Positions 1 through 8,170 of a stretch of DNA of 40,645 nucleotides are shown here, piece by piece (position 1 is the first letter of the stretch; each line of letters begins with the position of its first letter). Location: NCBI GenBank assembly GCA_902493515.1, contig CABUPE010000022.1:1-40645 (forward strand), in the 5' to 3' direction. Made by a program: the position numbers and the translations under genes. Origin of the DNA: an uncultured Collinsella sp. Its GTDB lineage: Bacteria; Actinomycetota; Coriobacteriia; Coriobacteriales; Coriobacteriaceae. The notes below the pieces were generated by a model, which was given only the letters and a program-made list of their open reading frames with translations, did no database searches and was not told the DNA's origin.

Positions 1-53
1 CGTAGCGGGTGGTTTAAAGCTGGCCGCTGCGCGGCCAGCAGACTAAAGTCTTG

Positions 54-88
54 AAAAAAAGCGGTCGGCGCGCAGGTGCGCCGACCGC
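54..88 (-). terminator. Intrinsic terminator of gyrA
   Basis: A perfect 11-bp GC-rich stem (61-71 with 78-88, six-base loop) lies just past the gyrA stop. Read on the minus strand it is followed by seven U residues (A run at 54-60). It should end the gyrB-gyrA transcription unit. A second hairpin (19-39) lies beyond it, with no T run. Confidence 0.9.
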
Positions 89-128
89 CGATATATGGGG
101 TCTGATGTTTTTGACCGGAGAGGACTAC

Positions 129-2870
129 TTACTCGTCGAGGAGATCCTCTGGCATGTCGTTGCCGTCGCCTAGGTCGACTGGGGTCTCTTCGGTGTCGGC
201 TGCGGCCTCGGCGCCCTCGCCTTCGGGTTTTTCCTTGGCTGCCGTCATACGGGCCACGGCGCATACGCGGTCGTTGTCGTCGACGGTCATCATCTTGACG
301 CCCTGGGTGGCGCGGCCGGTCTGGCTGATCTCGTCGGTCTTGACGCGAATGACCGTCGCACCCTCCGTCACGATGAACAGCTCGTGCTGCGGGCCCACCG
401 TCTTCATGGCCGCGAGGTTACCCTTGCGCTCGGTCATTTGGATGGTGTAGACGCCCTGGCCGCCGCGATTCTGCTCTGGGTAGTCCGCGACCGGCGTGCG
501 CTTGCCGTAGCCGCGCTCGGTGATGACGAACAGATCGCCGTTGCCGTTAGTGACTTCCATGCCCAGAACGCTCACGCCGTCCTTCATACCGATACCGCGA
601 ACGCCGCTGGTATCGCGGCCGGTGGCGCGCACCTGCTCCTCGGAGAACATGATCGCCTTGCCCGCGGTGGTGGCTAGGATAATCTTGTCACCCTCGCGCA
701 CGCGGCGCACGTTCAGCAGTGCGTCGTCGTCGCGCAGGTTGATAGCGATCAGGCCATCACGGCGGCTACGATCGTAAGCGCTCATCACGGTCTTCTTGAC
801 CATGCCGCTCTTGGTGGCAAACATCAGGTACTCGTCGGCCGGGAACTCGCGGCAGCTGATGACGCTCGCGATCTTCTCGCCCTCCTCGAAGGGCAGCAGG
901 TTGACGATCGCGGTACCGCGCGCCTGGCGCGTACCCACCGGCAGCTCGTGCACCTTCAGGCGATAGACCTTGCCCTTGCTCGAGAAGAACAGCACATACT
1001 CGTGCGTGGACGCGATGAACATCTCGTCGATAACATCGTCCTCTTTGAGGTTGACGCCCGACACGCCCTTGCCACCGCGCTTCTGGGCACGGTAGGCAGC
1101 CACCGGGATACGCTTAACGTAGCCGGTGTGGGTGATGGTCACGACCATATCCTCGTCGGCAATGAGGTCCTCGACGTCCAAGTCCTTCTCAACCTGGCTG
1201 ATCTCGGTACGGCGCTTGTCGCCAAACTTCTTGGAGATCTCGCGCATCTCTTCCTTGATGACGCCCAGAATCTTCTCCTCGTGCGCCAGCAGGTCCTCGT
1301 AGTAGGCGATGGCGCGGCGCAGGCCGTCCAACTCTTCTTGGATCTTGTCGCGCTCCAGGCCGGTCAGGCGGCGCAGCTTCATCTCGAGGATGGCCGTGGT
1401 CTGCTCGGGCGTAAAGCCAAAGCGTTCGATCAGTCGGCTGCTGGCCTCGGAGTCGGTCTGCGAGGAGCGGATGATGCTGATGACCTCGTCGATATGGTCA
1501 AGGGCCATCAGGTAGCCCTCGAGGATATGCGCGCGGGCCTGGGCCTTCTTAAGGTCGAAGCGGGTGCGGCGGGTGACGACGTCGACCTGGTGGTCGATGT
1601 AGTGCTGCAGCATCTCGCGCAGGCTCAGGCATTTGGGAACGCCGTTGACGAGTGCCAGGTTGTTGGCGCCAAAGGTCGTCTGCAGCGAGGTGTACTTATA
1701 CAGATTGTTGAGCACGACCTGCGGAATGACGCCCTTCTTGAGCTCGATGACCAGACGGATGCCCTTCTGGTTGGACTCATCGCGCATATCCGAGATGCCC
1801 TCGATGCGCTTGTCGTTGACAAGCTGGGCGATCTTCTCCTGCAGGGTGCCCTTGTTGACCATGTAGGGAATCTCGGTAAAGACCAGGCGGCTGCGGCCGG
1901 TCTTGGTGGACTCCACGTGTGCCTTGGCACGCACGGTAATGGAGCCGCGGCCGGTCTCGTAGCTCTGCTTAATGCCGGCGCTGCCCATGATGATGGCGCC
2001 GGTGGGGAAGTCCGGACCGGGCATGATCTGCATGAGCTCGTCGACGGTGGCGTCGGGGTTGTCGATCAGGTAGCAGGTGGCCTCGATCGCCTCGGTGAGG
2101 TTATGCGGAGCGATGTTGGTGGCCATGCCGACGGCGATGCCCTGGCTGCCGTTGACCAGCAGGTTGGGGAAGCGCGCAGGCAGCGCCACGGGCTCGGCGA
2201 GCGATTCGTCGTAGTTGGGCTGCCAGTCGACGGTATCCTTCTGCAAGTCACGCAACAGTTCCATGGCGGGCTTTGCCAGGCGGCTCTCGGTGTAACGCAT
2301 GGCCGCCGCGCCGTCGCCGTCGATGTTGCCGAAGTTGCCGTGACCGTCGATGAGCGGCGTGCGCATGGAGAACCACTGCGCCAGGCGGACCATGGCCTCG
2401 TAGACCGCAGAGTCACCGTGCGGGTGGTACTTACCGATAACTTCGCCGACCGTCCAGGCCGACTTTTTGTGTGGGCGGTTGGGGTAGATGCCGCTCTCGT
2501 TCATCGCGTACAGGATGCGGCGGTGTACCGGCTTTAAGCCGTCGCGCACGTCCGGCAGGGCACGCGCTGTGATAACCGACATCGAATACTCGATGAACGA
2601 CTGCTTCATCTCGCGACCGAACTCCGAAATCTGGAGCTGGCCGCCGTTGATGTCCTCGCCGGCCGAGGCGCCACGATCGACTTCGCCAAAGCTCTCCTCG
2701 AGCTCACCGTCGTCGTCCTCTTCCTCATCATCATCGGCATCGGGGTTATAGGCGTCCGGATCGCCGTCCTCGCCCTGCTCAGCACGGGCAAGCAGGCGCT
2801 TCAGATCATCGGGCATACCGGCATCGCCGGCCTCGTCCATACCCTCGCTATTGTTGATATCGTCTGCCAC
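129..2870 (-). CDS. gyrA: DNA gyrase subunit A
   Basis: Breakage-reunion subunit of DNA gyrase, which with GyrB introduces negative supercoils using ATP. The protein has 913 residues from a GTG start with a strong GGAGG site about 5 bases upstream. The catalytic tyrosine is in the AMRYTE motif (about Y193). The quinolone-pocket segment HPHGDSAVYEAMVR has Ser at the E. coli S83 position and Glu at the D87 position, so there is no classic resistance change at S83. A GyrA-box-like QKRGGKG motif opens the C-terminal beta-pinwheel. The conserved core starts only near residue 81. The first 80 residues are an unusually acidic extension with long D/E runs, and the last 40 residues are also acidic. 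It follows gyrB on the same strand and ends at a strong terminator. Confidence 0.98.
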   Translation of the reverse strand: MADDINNSEGMDEAGDAGMPDDLKRLLARAEQGEDGDPDAYNPDADDDEEEDDDGELEESFGEVDRGASAGEDINGGQLQISEFGREMKQSFIEYSMSVITARALPDVRDGLKPVHRRILYAMNESGIYPNRPHKKSAWTVGEVIGKYHPHGDSAVYEAMVRLAQWFSMRTPLIDGHGNFGNIDGDGAAAMRYTESRLAKPAMELLRDLQKDTVDWQPNYDESLAEPVALPARFPNLLVNGSQGIAVGMATNIAPHNLTEAIEATCYLIDNPDATVDELMQIMPGPDFPTGAIIMGSAGIKQSYETGRGSITVRAKAHVESTKTGRSRLVFTEIPYMVNKGTLQEKIAQLVNDKRIEGISDMRDESNQKGIRLVIELKKGVIPQVVLNNLYKYTSLQTTFGANNLALVNGVPKCLSLREMLQHYIDHQVDVVTRRTRFDLKKAQARAHILEGYLMALDHIDEVISIIRSSQTDSEASSRLIERFGFTPEQTTAILEMKLRRLTGLERDKIQEELDGLRRAIAYYEDLLAHEEKILGVIKEEMREISKKFGDKRRTEISQVEKDLDVEDLIADEDMVVTITHTGYVKRIPVAAYRAQKRGGKGVSGVNLKEDDVIDEMFIASTHEYVLFFSSKGKVYRLKVHELPVGTRQARGTAIVNLLPFEEGEKIASVISCREFPADEYLMFATKSGMVKKTVMSAYDRSRRDGLIAINLRDDDALLNVRRVREGDKIILATTAGKAIMFSEEQVRATGRDTSGVRGIGMKDGVSVLGMEVTNGNGDLFVITERGYGKRTPVADYPEQNRGGQGVYTIQMTERKGNLAAMKTVGPQHELFIVTEGATVIRVKTDEISQTGRATQGVKMMTVDDNDRVCAVARMTAAKEKPEGEGAEAAADTEETPVDLGDGNDMPEDLLDE

Positions 2871-3026
2871 GTTACCTCCTCATGGTTTGCGTGGTCTAAT
2901 TAGTTCCCTACCACGGAGACGGCTTTTCCAGGTGCCGCAGATTCGCCCGAAAGAGGAGGGAAGCGTACTTGGGTACGCGACCGACGATTGAGGGCGAAGG
3001 CGCGGTGGCTGGGAAAGCCGAACAGG

Positions 3027-5057
3027 TTAGGCATCTAAGAATCGTGCATCATGTGCATGCTTCTCGATGTACTCGCGGCGATAGCCGACCTCGGAACCCA
3101 TCAGCTCGCGCACGGCGCGGTCCGCCACCACGGCGTCCTCGATCGACACACGCTGCAGAATGCGGGTCTTTGGGTCCATCGTCGTCGAGGCAAGCTGTTT
3201 GGGGTCCATCTCGCCCAGGCCCTTGTAGCGCTGGACGGTATAGCCCTTGCGCTTTTTGGTGATCTTGCCGTCCTTGGCCTTGCCGTCCTCGTCGTTATCA
3301 TCGGGGTTCAGGCCCAGACTCTGGATGGTATCGCGCAGGATCTCGTCTTCGGGCTGGCGGCCGTTGGGATACACGTAGTGGATCTTGTTGCGCACCTTAA
3401 TGCCAAAGATGGGCGGGCAGGCAACATAGACGTAGCCGGCATCGATCAGCGGACGCATGTACTTGTAGAAGAACGTCAGCAGCAGGATGCGGATATGCGC
3501 GCCGTCGACGTCTGCATCGGTCATGATGATGATCTTGTGGTAGCGCGCCTTGGTGATATCGAAATCGCCGCCGTCGCCGGCACTCGTCGTGACGCCGCAG
3601 CCGATCGCGGTAATCAGCGACTGGATGGTGTCACTCGAGAACGCGCGATGGTCACCAACGCGCTCGACGTTCAAAATCTTGCCGCGCAGGGGCAGAATCG
3701 CCTGGATGTCTCGGCGACGGCCGTCCTTGGCCGAACCGCCTGCCGAGTCGCCCTCTACGATGAAGAGCTCGGTCAGCTCGGCATCGCGCACCGAGCAGTC
3801 GGCGAGCTTACCGGGCAGGGACGCCGTCTCGAGCAGGCTCTTGCGGCGGGTCGCCTCGCGCGCCTTGCGGGCGGCATTGCGCGCCTTGCAGGCCTGCTGC
3901 GCCTTCTTGACGATCTCGCGAGCGGGCTTAGGGTGCTCCTCGAGGTAATCGGCAAGGCCGTCGGTCACGATCTTGAGCGTCAGCGCGCGCATATAGGAGC
4001 TGCCGAGCTTGGCCTTGGTCTGGCCCTCAAACTGCGGATCGGGCAGCTTGACCGAGATAACGGCCGAAAGGCCCTCGCGCACATCGTCGCCGGTCAGATT
4101 GGCGTCTTTTTCCTTGAGCAGGTTCTGCTTGCGCGCATAGTCGTTGATCACGCGGGTGAGCGCGGTGCGGAAGCCCTCAAGGTGCATGCCGCCCTCGGGG
4201 GTGTAGATGTCGTTGGCAAACGACATGACGTTCTCGCCGTAGCCGCTATTCCACTGCAGGGAAACCTCAACCTCGCCCATCTTGGCCACAGGTGCGTCCG
4301 GGTCCGATTTGCCCTCGATGTAGATAGGCTCCTTAAAGGCCTCGGGGACGTCCTTGCCCTCGTTAAGGAACTTGACGAAGTCGATGATGCCGCCCTCGTA
4401 GCAAAACTCCTCCACGTGGGGAGTAGACTCGCGCTCGTCAGTCAGCACGATTTTGAGGTTCTTATTGAGGAACGCCGTCTCCTGCAAACGGTTGTGCAGC
4501 GTATCGAAATCGTAAATGCAGGTCTCGAAGATCTCGTCGTCGGGCCAGAAGGTGACGGTGGTGCCCGTCGAATCCGAGGTGCCCACGACCTCCATCTTCT
4601 TGACGGTCTTGCCGCGCGAGAACTCCATCTCGTAGGTGTTGCCGTCGCGACGAACCTGAACGACCACGCGCTTGGACAGTGCGTTGACGACGGAGATGCC
4701 AACGCCGTGCAGGCCGCCCGAGACCTTATAGGCCGAATTATCGAACTTACCGCCGGCGTGCAAAATCGTCATGACGACCTCGAGCGTCGGGATCTTTTTA
4801 ACAGGGTGCTCGTCGACGGGGATACCGCGCCCGTTGTCGACGACCGTGATGGAGTTGTCGGCGTGGACCGTCACCTGGATCTCGGTGCAGAAACCGGCCA
4901 TGGCCTCGTCGACGGAGTTGTCAACGATCTCCCACACCAGGTGATGCAGACCGCTGGCGCTCGTCGAGCCGATATACATGCCCGGGCGCTTACGAACGGC
5001 CTCGAGACCTTCGAGAATCTTAATCTCGCCGCCATCGTAATCGTTTTCGTTTGCCAC
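3027..5057 (-). CDS. gyrB: DNA gyrase subunit B
   Basis: ATPase subunit of gyrase, 676 residues. The GHKL ATP site is visible (GRGIPVDEHP, then GGLHGVGISVVNAL). The TOPRIM domain shows EGDSAGGSA and the metal-binding DADVDGAHIR. The C-terminal part has the YKGLGEMDP motif that contacts GyrA. I place the start at the GTG at 5057 (VANENDYDG), because a GGAGG site lies just upstream. An in-frame TTG at 5075 would put that site inside the coding region. A short lysine/aspartate-rich insert (NDEDGKAKDGK) lies before the C-terminal GyrA-binding region. gyrA follows after about 156 bp, probably in one transcription unit. The dciA terminator lies just upstream, so gyrB should have its own promoter. 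Confidence 0.97.
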   Translation of the reverse strand: MANENDYDGGEIKILEGLEAVRKRPGMYIGSTSASGLHHLVWEIVDNSVDEAMAGFCTEIQVTVHADNSITVVDNGRGIPVDEHPVKKIPTLEVVMTILHAGGKFDNSAYKVSGGLHGVGISVVNALSKRVVVQVRRDGNTYEMEFSRGKTVKKMEVVGTSDSTGTTVTFWPDDEIFETCIYDFDTLHNRLQETAFLNKNLKIVLTDERESTPHVEEFCYEGGIIDFVKFLNEGKDVPEAFKEPIYIEGKSDPDAPVAKMGEVEVSLQWNSGYGENVMSFANDIYTPEGGMHLEGFRTALTRVINDYARKQNLLKEKDANLTGDDVREGLSAVISVKLPDPQFEGQTKAKLGSSYMRALTLKIVTDGLADYLEEHPKPAREIVKKAQQACKARNAARKAREATRRKSLLETASLPGKLADCSVRDAELTELFIVEGDSAGGSAKDGRRRDIQAILPLRGKILNVERVGDHRAFSSDTIQSLITAIGCGVTTSAGDGGDFDITKARYHKIIIMTDADVDGAHIRILLLTFFYKYMRPLIDAGYVYVACPPIFGIKVRNKIHYVYPNGRQPEDEILRDTIQSLGLNPDDNDEDGKAKDGKITKKRKGYTVQRYKGLGEMDPKQLASTTMDPKTRILQRVSIEDAVVADRAVRELMGSEVGYRREYIEKHAHDARFLDA

Positions 5058-5104
5058 ACGTCCTCCTTCAGTCAAGAAAATGTGTACAGCCTTACTAGTT
5101 TATC

Positions 5105-5136
5105 GTAAAAAAATACCCTCGGGAACGAGGGTATTT
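5105..5136 (-). terminator. Intrinsic terminator after dciA
   Basis: An 11-bp stem (5111-5121 with 5126-5136) with a GGAA loop. On the minus strand it runs into a U tract (A run at 5105-5111). It closes the dnaN-recF-dciA unit and separates it from gyrB. Confidence 0.9.
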
Positions 5137-5162
5137 GGCTCTACAAGGCCACCAGATGCGAT

Positions 5163-5726
5163 TTAAGGCTCTTTTTTGCTTTGCACGCCCTTGGCCCACT
5201 CGGCACTGGCTCTCATGGCGTTCTCGAGGGCCTCGCGCAGTTTTTGGTCTTCGATGGGCGCCACTTGGCGCTCAATCTCGGTGCGCTCGGCATCGCTGAG
5301 GTCGGCGTGTGGGGCCGGCGGGCGCTCGGTCGCCGCTGGGCGAAGGCGCTCCTTGGCGGCGGGCGGCGTGTGACCGGGCGCGGTGGTTTTGAACACCAGG
5401 CCATCCACATGCGCACCGGCGCGCTCCATGCGCGCGCGGATGATCTCGCGCAACAACGTCATTTCCTGCGTCCACGAGGGCGAGTCGAGATATACCAGCA
5501 GCTCATTGGACTCGGGCAGGTAGCGCAGGCCCGTCACATGCCGCCCCTCGCGCGTGCCCGAGCACACCGCGTTCCACGCGCGATAGACCGCGCGCGACTC
5601 CTCGGCGGCCTCCATCTGCGCACGGCGCTCAGGGGTCGCAGCCGCCAGGATGCGCTGGCGCTCTGCGTTCAAAAAGCCACTGAAGGCGACCGTTTCGCTC
5701 TCGCGCTCGTAATTAGCACGTCTCAC
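5163..5726 (-). CDS. dciA: DUF721/DciA-type protein
   Basis: 187 residues. The segment from about residue 40 to 110 (YRAWNAVCSGTREGRHVTGLRYLPESNELLVYLDSPSWTQEMTLL) matches the DUF721 fold of DciA, the bacterial replicative-helicase operator that replaces DnaC/DnaI in most bacteria and helps place DnaB at the origin. The remainder is a Pro/Ala-rich linker and a charged helical tail. The GTG start overlaps the end of recF, so translation is probably coupled. The position directly after recF is typical for DUF721 in actinobacteria. The family is clear from fold pattern and location; the DciA role itself is taken from the family. Confidence 0.82.
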   Translation of the reverse strand: MRRANYERESETVAFSGFLNAERQRILAAATPERRAQMEAAEESRAVYRAWNAVCSGTREGRHVTGLRYLPESNELLVYLDSPSWTQEMTLLREIIRARMERAGAHVDGLVFKTTAPGHTPPAAKERLRPAATERPPAPHADLSDAERTEIERQVAPIEDQKLREALENAMRASAEWAKGVQSKKEP

Positions 5727-6819
5727 CCATGCTCACCACCTTGGCTCGATCAAGCAGGTCATCGGTAAAGTACCCCAGGTTGGTCGTGGTTATGACCGTC
5801 TGGATATCATCGCCGATCAGCCGCAGGAAAGCACCGCGGCGTTCGCCGTCGAGTTCGCTCATCACGTCGTCCAAAAGCAGCAGTGGGGCGGTGCCCAGGA
5901 CATCGCGAGCCACGGCCACCTCCGCCACCTTCCAGGCCAGAACCAACGTTCGCTGCTGACCTTGGCTGGCAAATGAACGGGCGGAGCGACCCGCCACAGC
6001 AAACTCAATCTCGTCGCGATGCGGTCCCACCAACGTCACGCCGCGGCGAATTTCCTCGTCGGCGTGCTCATCAAGGGCAGCCAGCATGCGCTCGTACGCC
6101 CAGCCCTTCAGCTCTTCGCGATCATCGACCTGGGGCAAATCCCCCAGCGTGGACGCATAGGACACGTTGGCGGCTTCACCGGACGCCACTTGCCCGTAGG
6201 CAGTACGCACATGGCCCGCCAGCCGGTCGAGCAGGGCCAACCGGTGCACGAGCAGAGCCGCGCCCGCGCGGGCAATCGAATCGTTCCACGCGCCGAGCAT
6301 CTCGCGGCAGCACCAGGCCTCCTTGAGCAAGGCGTTACGCTGGGTCACGCAGCGACCATAGGTGCTCGCAAGATCGGCATAGCGTGCACTCAGTTGCATG
6401 CCAAAGTCGTCGAGGGCGGCGCGGCGCACACTGGCGCCTCGCTTAACCATGTCCAGATGGTCGGGGCAAAACAGCACGCTCGGCAGAACCCCGCGCACAC
6501 CGGCGGCAGAGCATCTCTTGCCGTTGCGGCTAAACGAGCGTTTACCGTCCTCCGCGCTCAATCCCATATCAAGTACGCGGCCGTCGCCCTCGAGCCTCAG
6601 CTCGATCTTGCACGAGCCCACGCCATCATGGACGAGCTCGGCTGCGGTCGGATGCCTAAACGAGGCGCCGCTCGTCAGCAGCTGCAGCGCCTCTATGAGA
6701 TTGGTCTTTCCCGCCGCGTTGGGTCCCGCAAGTATCGTCACGCCCTCGTCCAGGGCAAGACGATAGCTCTCGAAACTGCGGTAGTGCGCGACGGAAAGAT
6801 CGCGGGCGAACATGGTCAT
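5713..6819 (-). CDS. recF: DNA replication and repair protein RecF
   Basis: SMC-like ATPase that binds gapped DNA and, with RecO and RecR, loads RecA. It has 368 residues, the usual length. Walker A is GPNAAGKTN near residue 33, and the Walker B region is LLLLDDVMSELDGERR near the C-terminus. The N-terminal RSFESY segment is typical (usual form RNY). The start could be the ATG at 6819 or the next Met (6813); neither has a strong ribosome site, which suggests coupling to dnaN 9 bp upstream. The 3' end overlaps dciA. Confidence 0.95.
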   Translation of the reverse strand: MTMFARDLSVAHYRSFESYRLALDEGVTILAGPNAAGKTNLIEALQLLTSGASFRHPTAAELVHDGVGSCKIELRLEGDGRVLDMGLSAEDGKRSFSRNGKRCSAAGVRGVLPSVLFCPDHLDMVKRGASVRRAALDDFGMQLSARYADLASTYGRCVTQRNALLKEAWCCREMLGAWNDSIARAGAALLVHRLALLDRLAGHVRTAYGQVASGEAANVSYASTLGDLPQVDDREELKGWAYERMLAALDEHADEEIRRGVTLVGPHRDEIEFAVAGRSARSFASQGQQRTLVLAWKVAEVAVARDVLGTAPLLLLDDVMSELDGERRGAFLRLIGDDIQTVITTTNLGYFTDDLLDRAKVVSMGETC

Positions 6820-6828
6820 GGCGCAGCG

Positions 6829-7932
6829 CTAGATGCGAACCGGCATGACCAGGTACAGGTAGTTGATCTTGTCGTAGGACTTGAAGATGCCCGCCTGCGA
6901 GTAGCTCTTGAGCTCCAGCGTGATCTCCTTCTCCTTGGACAGGGCATTGAGGCAGCCGAAGATGTAGTGGTAGTTGAAGGCGATGGTACCCGACTCGCCC
7001 TCGGCCTCGACATCGATCGTCTCCTGCGCAAGGTCCTGGTCATTGGAGATGGAGGACAGGCCCATCTGCCCGTTCTCGACATCGATCTCGAACTTGACGG
7101 CGGGGTTGGCGCTCGCGATAACGGCCACGCGCTTGAGGGCGGCGTTAAAGGCGGCGACGTCGATCTTGACGCTCGTCACGCACGAATCGGGGATGAGCTG
7201 CTTGTAGTTGGGGTACACGCCCTCGATGCGGCGCGACACGTAGGTGGTGTTGCCGGCCTCGAAGACGACCTGGGTGTCGGTAGCCCCGATCATGATGGTC
7301 GCCTGGCTGTCCATGATGTTCAGTGCGTCGTTAAAGGCGTCAGCCGGAACGTTGAGCTCAAAGGAGCCTTCGAGGGTCGAGGTCTCGACCTGCGTATCGC
7401 ACACGGCCAAACGGAAGGAATCGGTCGCCACCAGGCGCACGGTGTTGTTCTCGACCTTCATGTGCACGCCACCCAGGATGGGGCGGGCCTTGTCGGTCGA
7501 GGTGACGCGCCACACGCGGCCGACCATCTCGGACAAGATATCGGTCGGCAGTTCCACGGCGCTCTCGATGGCATAGGCCGGAAACTCGGGGAAGTCATTG
7601 GCATCAAGCGTGTTCAGCCTAAAAGAGCTCTTCTCGCAACCAATCAGCACCTGGCGCTCGGACAGCTCAAAGGTGACCGGGGCATCGGGGAGGGTCTTGG
7701 TGATATTGGAGAGCATCTTACAGGGGATAACCATCTCGCCCTCTTCTTCGACATGCGCCGCGATGCGATGACGGATCGAGATGGTGTAGTTAGAGGTCTG
7801 GAATTCCAAGATGCCGTCTTGGGCCTTGACGAGCACGCCCGACAGGATGGGAAGGGTGGATGCCGAAGCGACACCCTTCATAACGACGCCGATGGCTTGT
7901 GTAAGCGAGCTCTGGCTGACGGTGAACTTCAT
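6829..7932 (-). CDS. dnaN: DNA polymerase III beta subunit (sliding clamp)
   Basis: Ring-forming processivity clamp for DNA polymerase III. The 367 residues match the family length. It starts MKFTVSQSSLTQAI and ends YLVMPVRI, close to the canonical C-terminal LVMPMRL. The three-fold repeated clamp architecture fits the length. An AGAAAGG ribosome site lies about 9 bases upstream of ATG. The upstream gap to dnaA holds an AT-rich stretch that is both the likely promoter region and the proposed origin unwinding element. It is the first gene of the dnaN-recF-dciA unit. Confidence 0.97.
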   Translation of the reverse strand: MKFTVSQSSLTQAIGVVMKGVASASTLPILSGVLVKAQDGILEFQTSNYTISIRHRIAAHVEEEGEMVIPCKMLSNITKTLPDAPVTFELSERQVLIGCEKSSFRLNTLDANDFPEFPAYAIESAVELPTDILSEMVGRVWRVTSTDKARPILGGVHMKVENNTVRLVATDSFRLAVCDTQVETSTLEGSFELNVPADAFNDALNIMDSQATIMIGATDTQVVFEAGNTTYVSRRIEGVYPNYKQLIPDSCVTSVKIDVAAFNAALKRVAVIASANPAVKFEIDVENGQMGLSSISNDQDLAQETIDVEAEGESGTIAFNYHYIFGCLNALSKEKEITLELKSYSQAGIFKSYDKINYLYLVMPVRI

Positions 7933-8170
7933 CTTTTAATACCTTTCTATAGATATAAATATCTTAATAATAGTAATAGCACTGACGAAACTGTTGATTA
8001 CTCCCAAAGACGCAGGTCAGACCCAGAAAGAGAATCGACAGCAGCCTGTGTGCAACAGGGGTGGTTTTCCACGTTCAAAACCTGCGCAAAACTTTTCATC
8101 ACCGCGGGTTGGGTTTTAGACACCTTATGCCCGTGGTTTCGACAAGTTTTCAACAGGTGTCTCTATTTCC
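7933..8170. other. Proposed oriC part 1: dnaA-dnaN gap with AT-rich unwinding element
   Basis: This 238-bp gap has an extremely AT-rich stretch (about 7936-7979). On the plus strand 7965-7979 reads TAA TAA TAG TAA TAG, the form of a DnaA-trio oriented toward higher coordinates. The candidate box TAATCAACA (minus strand, 7992-8000) is 12 bp away. Further box-like 9-mers are TGTGCAACA (8049-8057), TTTTCCACG (8065-8073) and TTTTCAACA (8147-8155). An 8-bp inverted repeat AGACACCT/AGGTGTCT (8118-8125 and 8155-8162) surrounds the last box. Order and polarity resemble the Bacillus unwinding side: box, spacer, trio, AT-rich DNA. Function is inferred. Confidence 0.65.

Noticed and set aside
948..2537. 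529-codon open frame on plus opposite gyrA
   Set aside because: Antisense shadow of the conserved gyrase A core.
3240..3310. Frameshift or intein in gyrB near the Lys/Asp-rich insert
   Set aside because: The frame is continuous and the insert is short; no intein motifs.
3051..5108. 685-codon open frame on plus opposite gyrB
   Set aside because: It mirrors gyrB; the composition (Leu/Ala/Val/Asp/His rich, no motifs) is typical of an antisense shadow produced by GC-rich codon bias.
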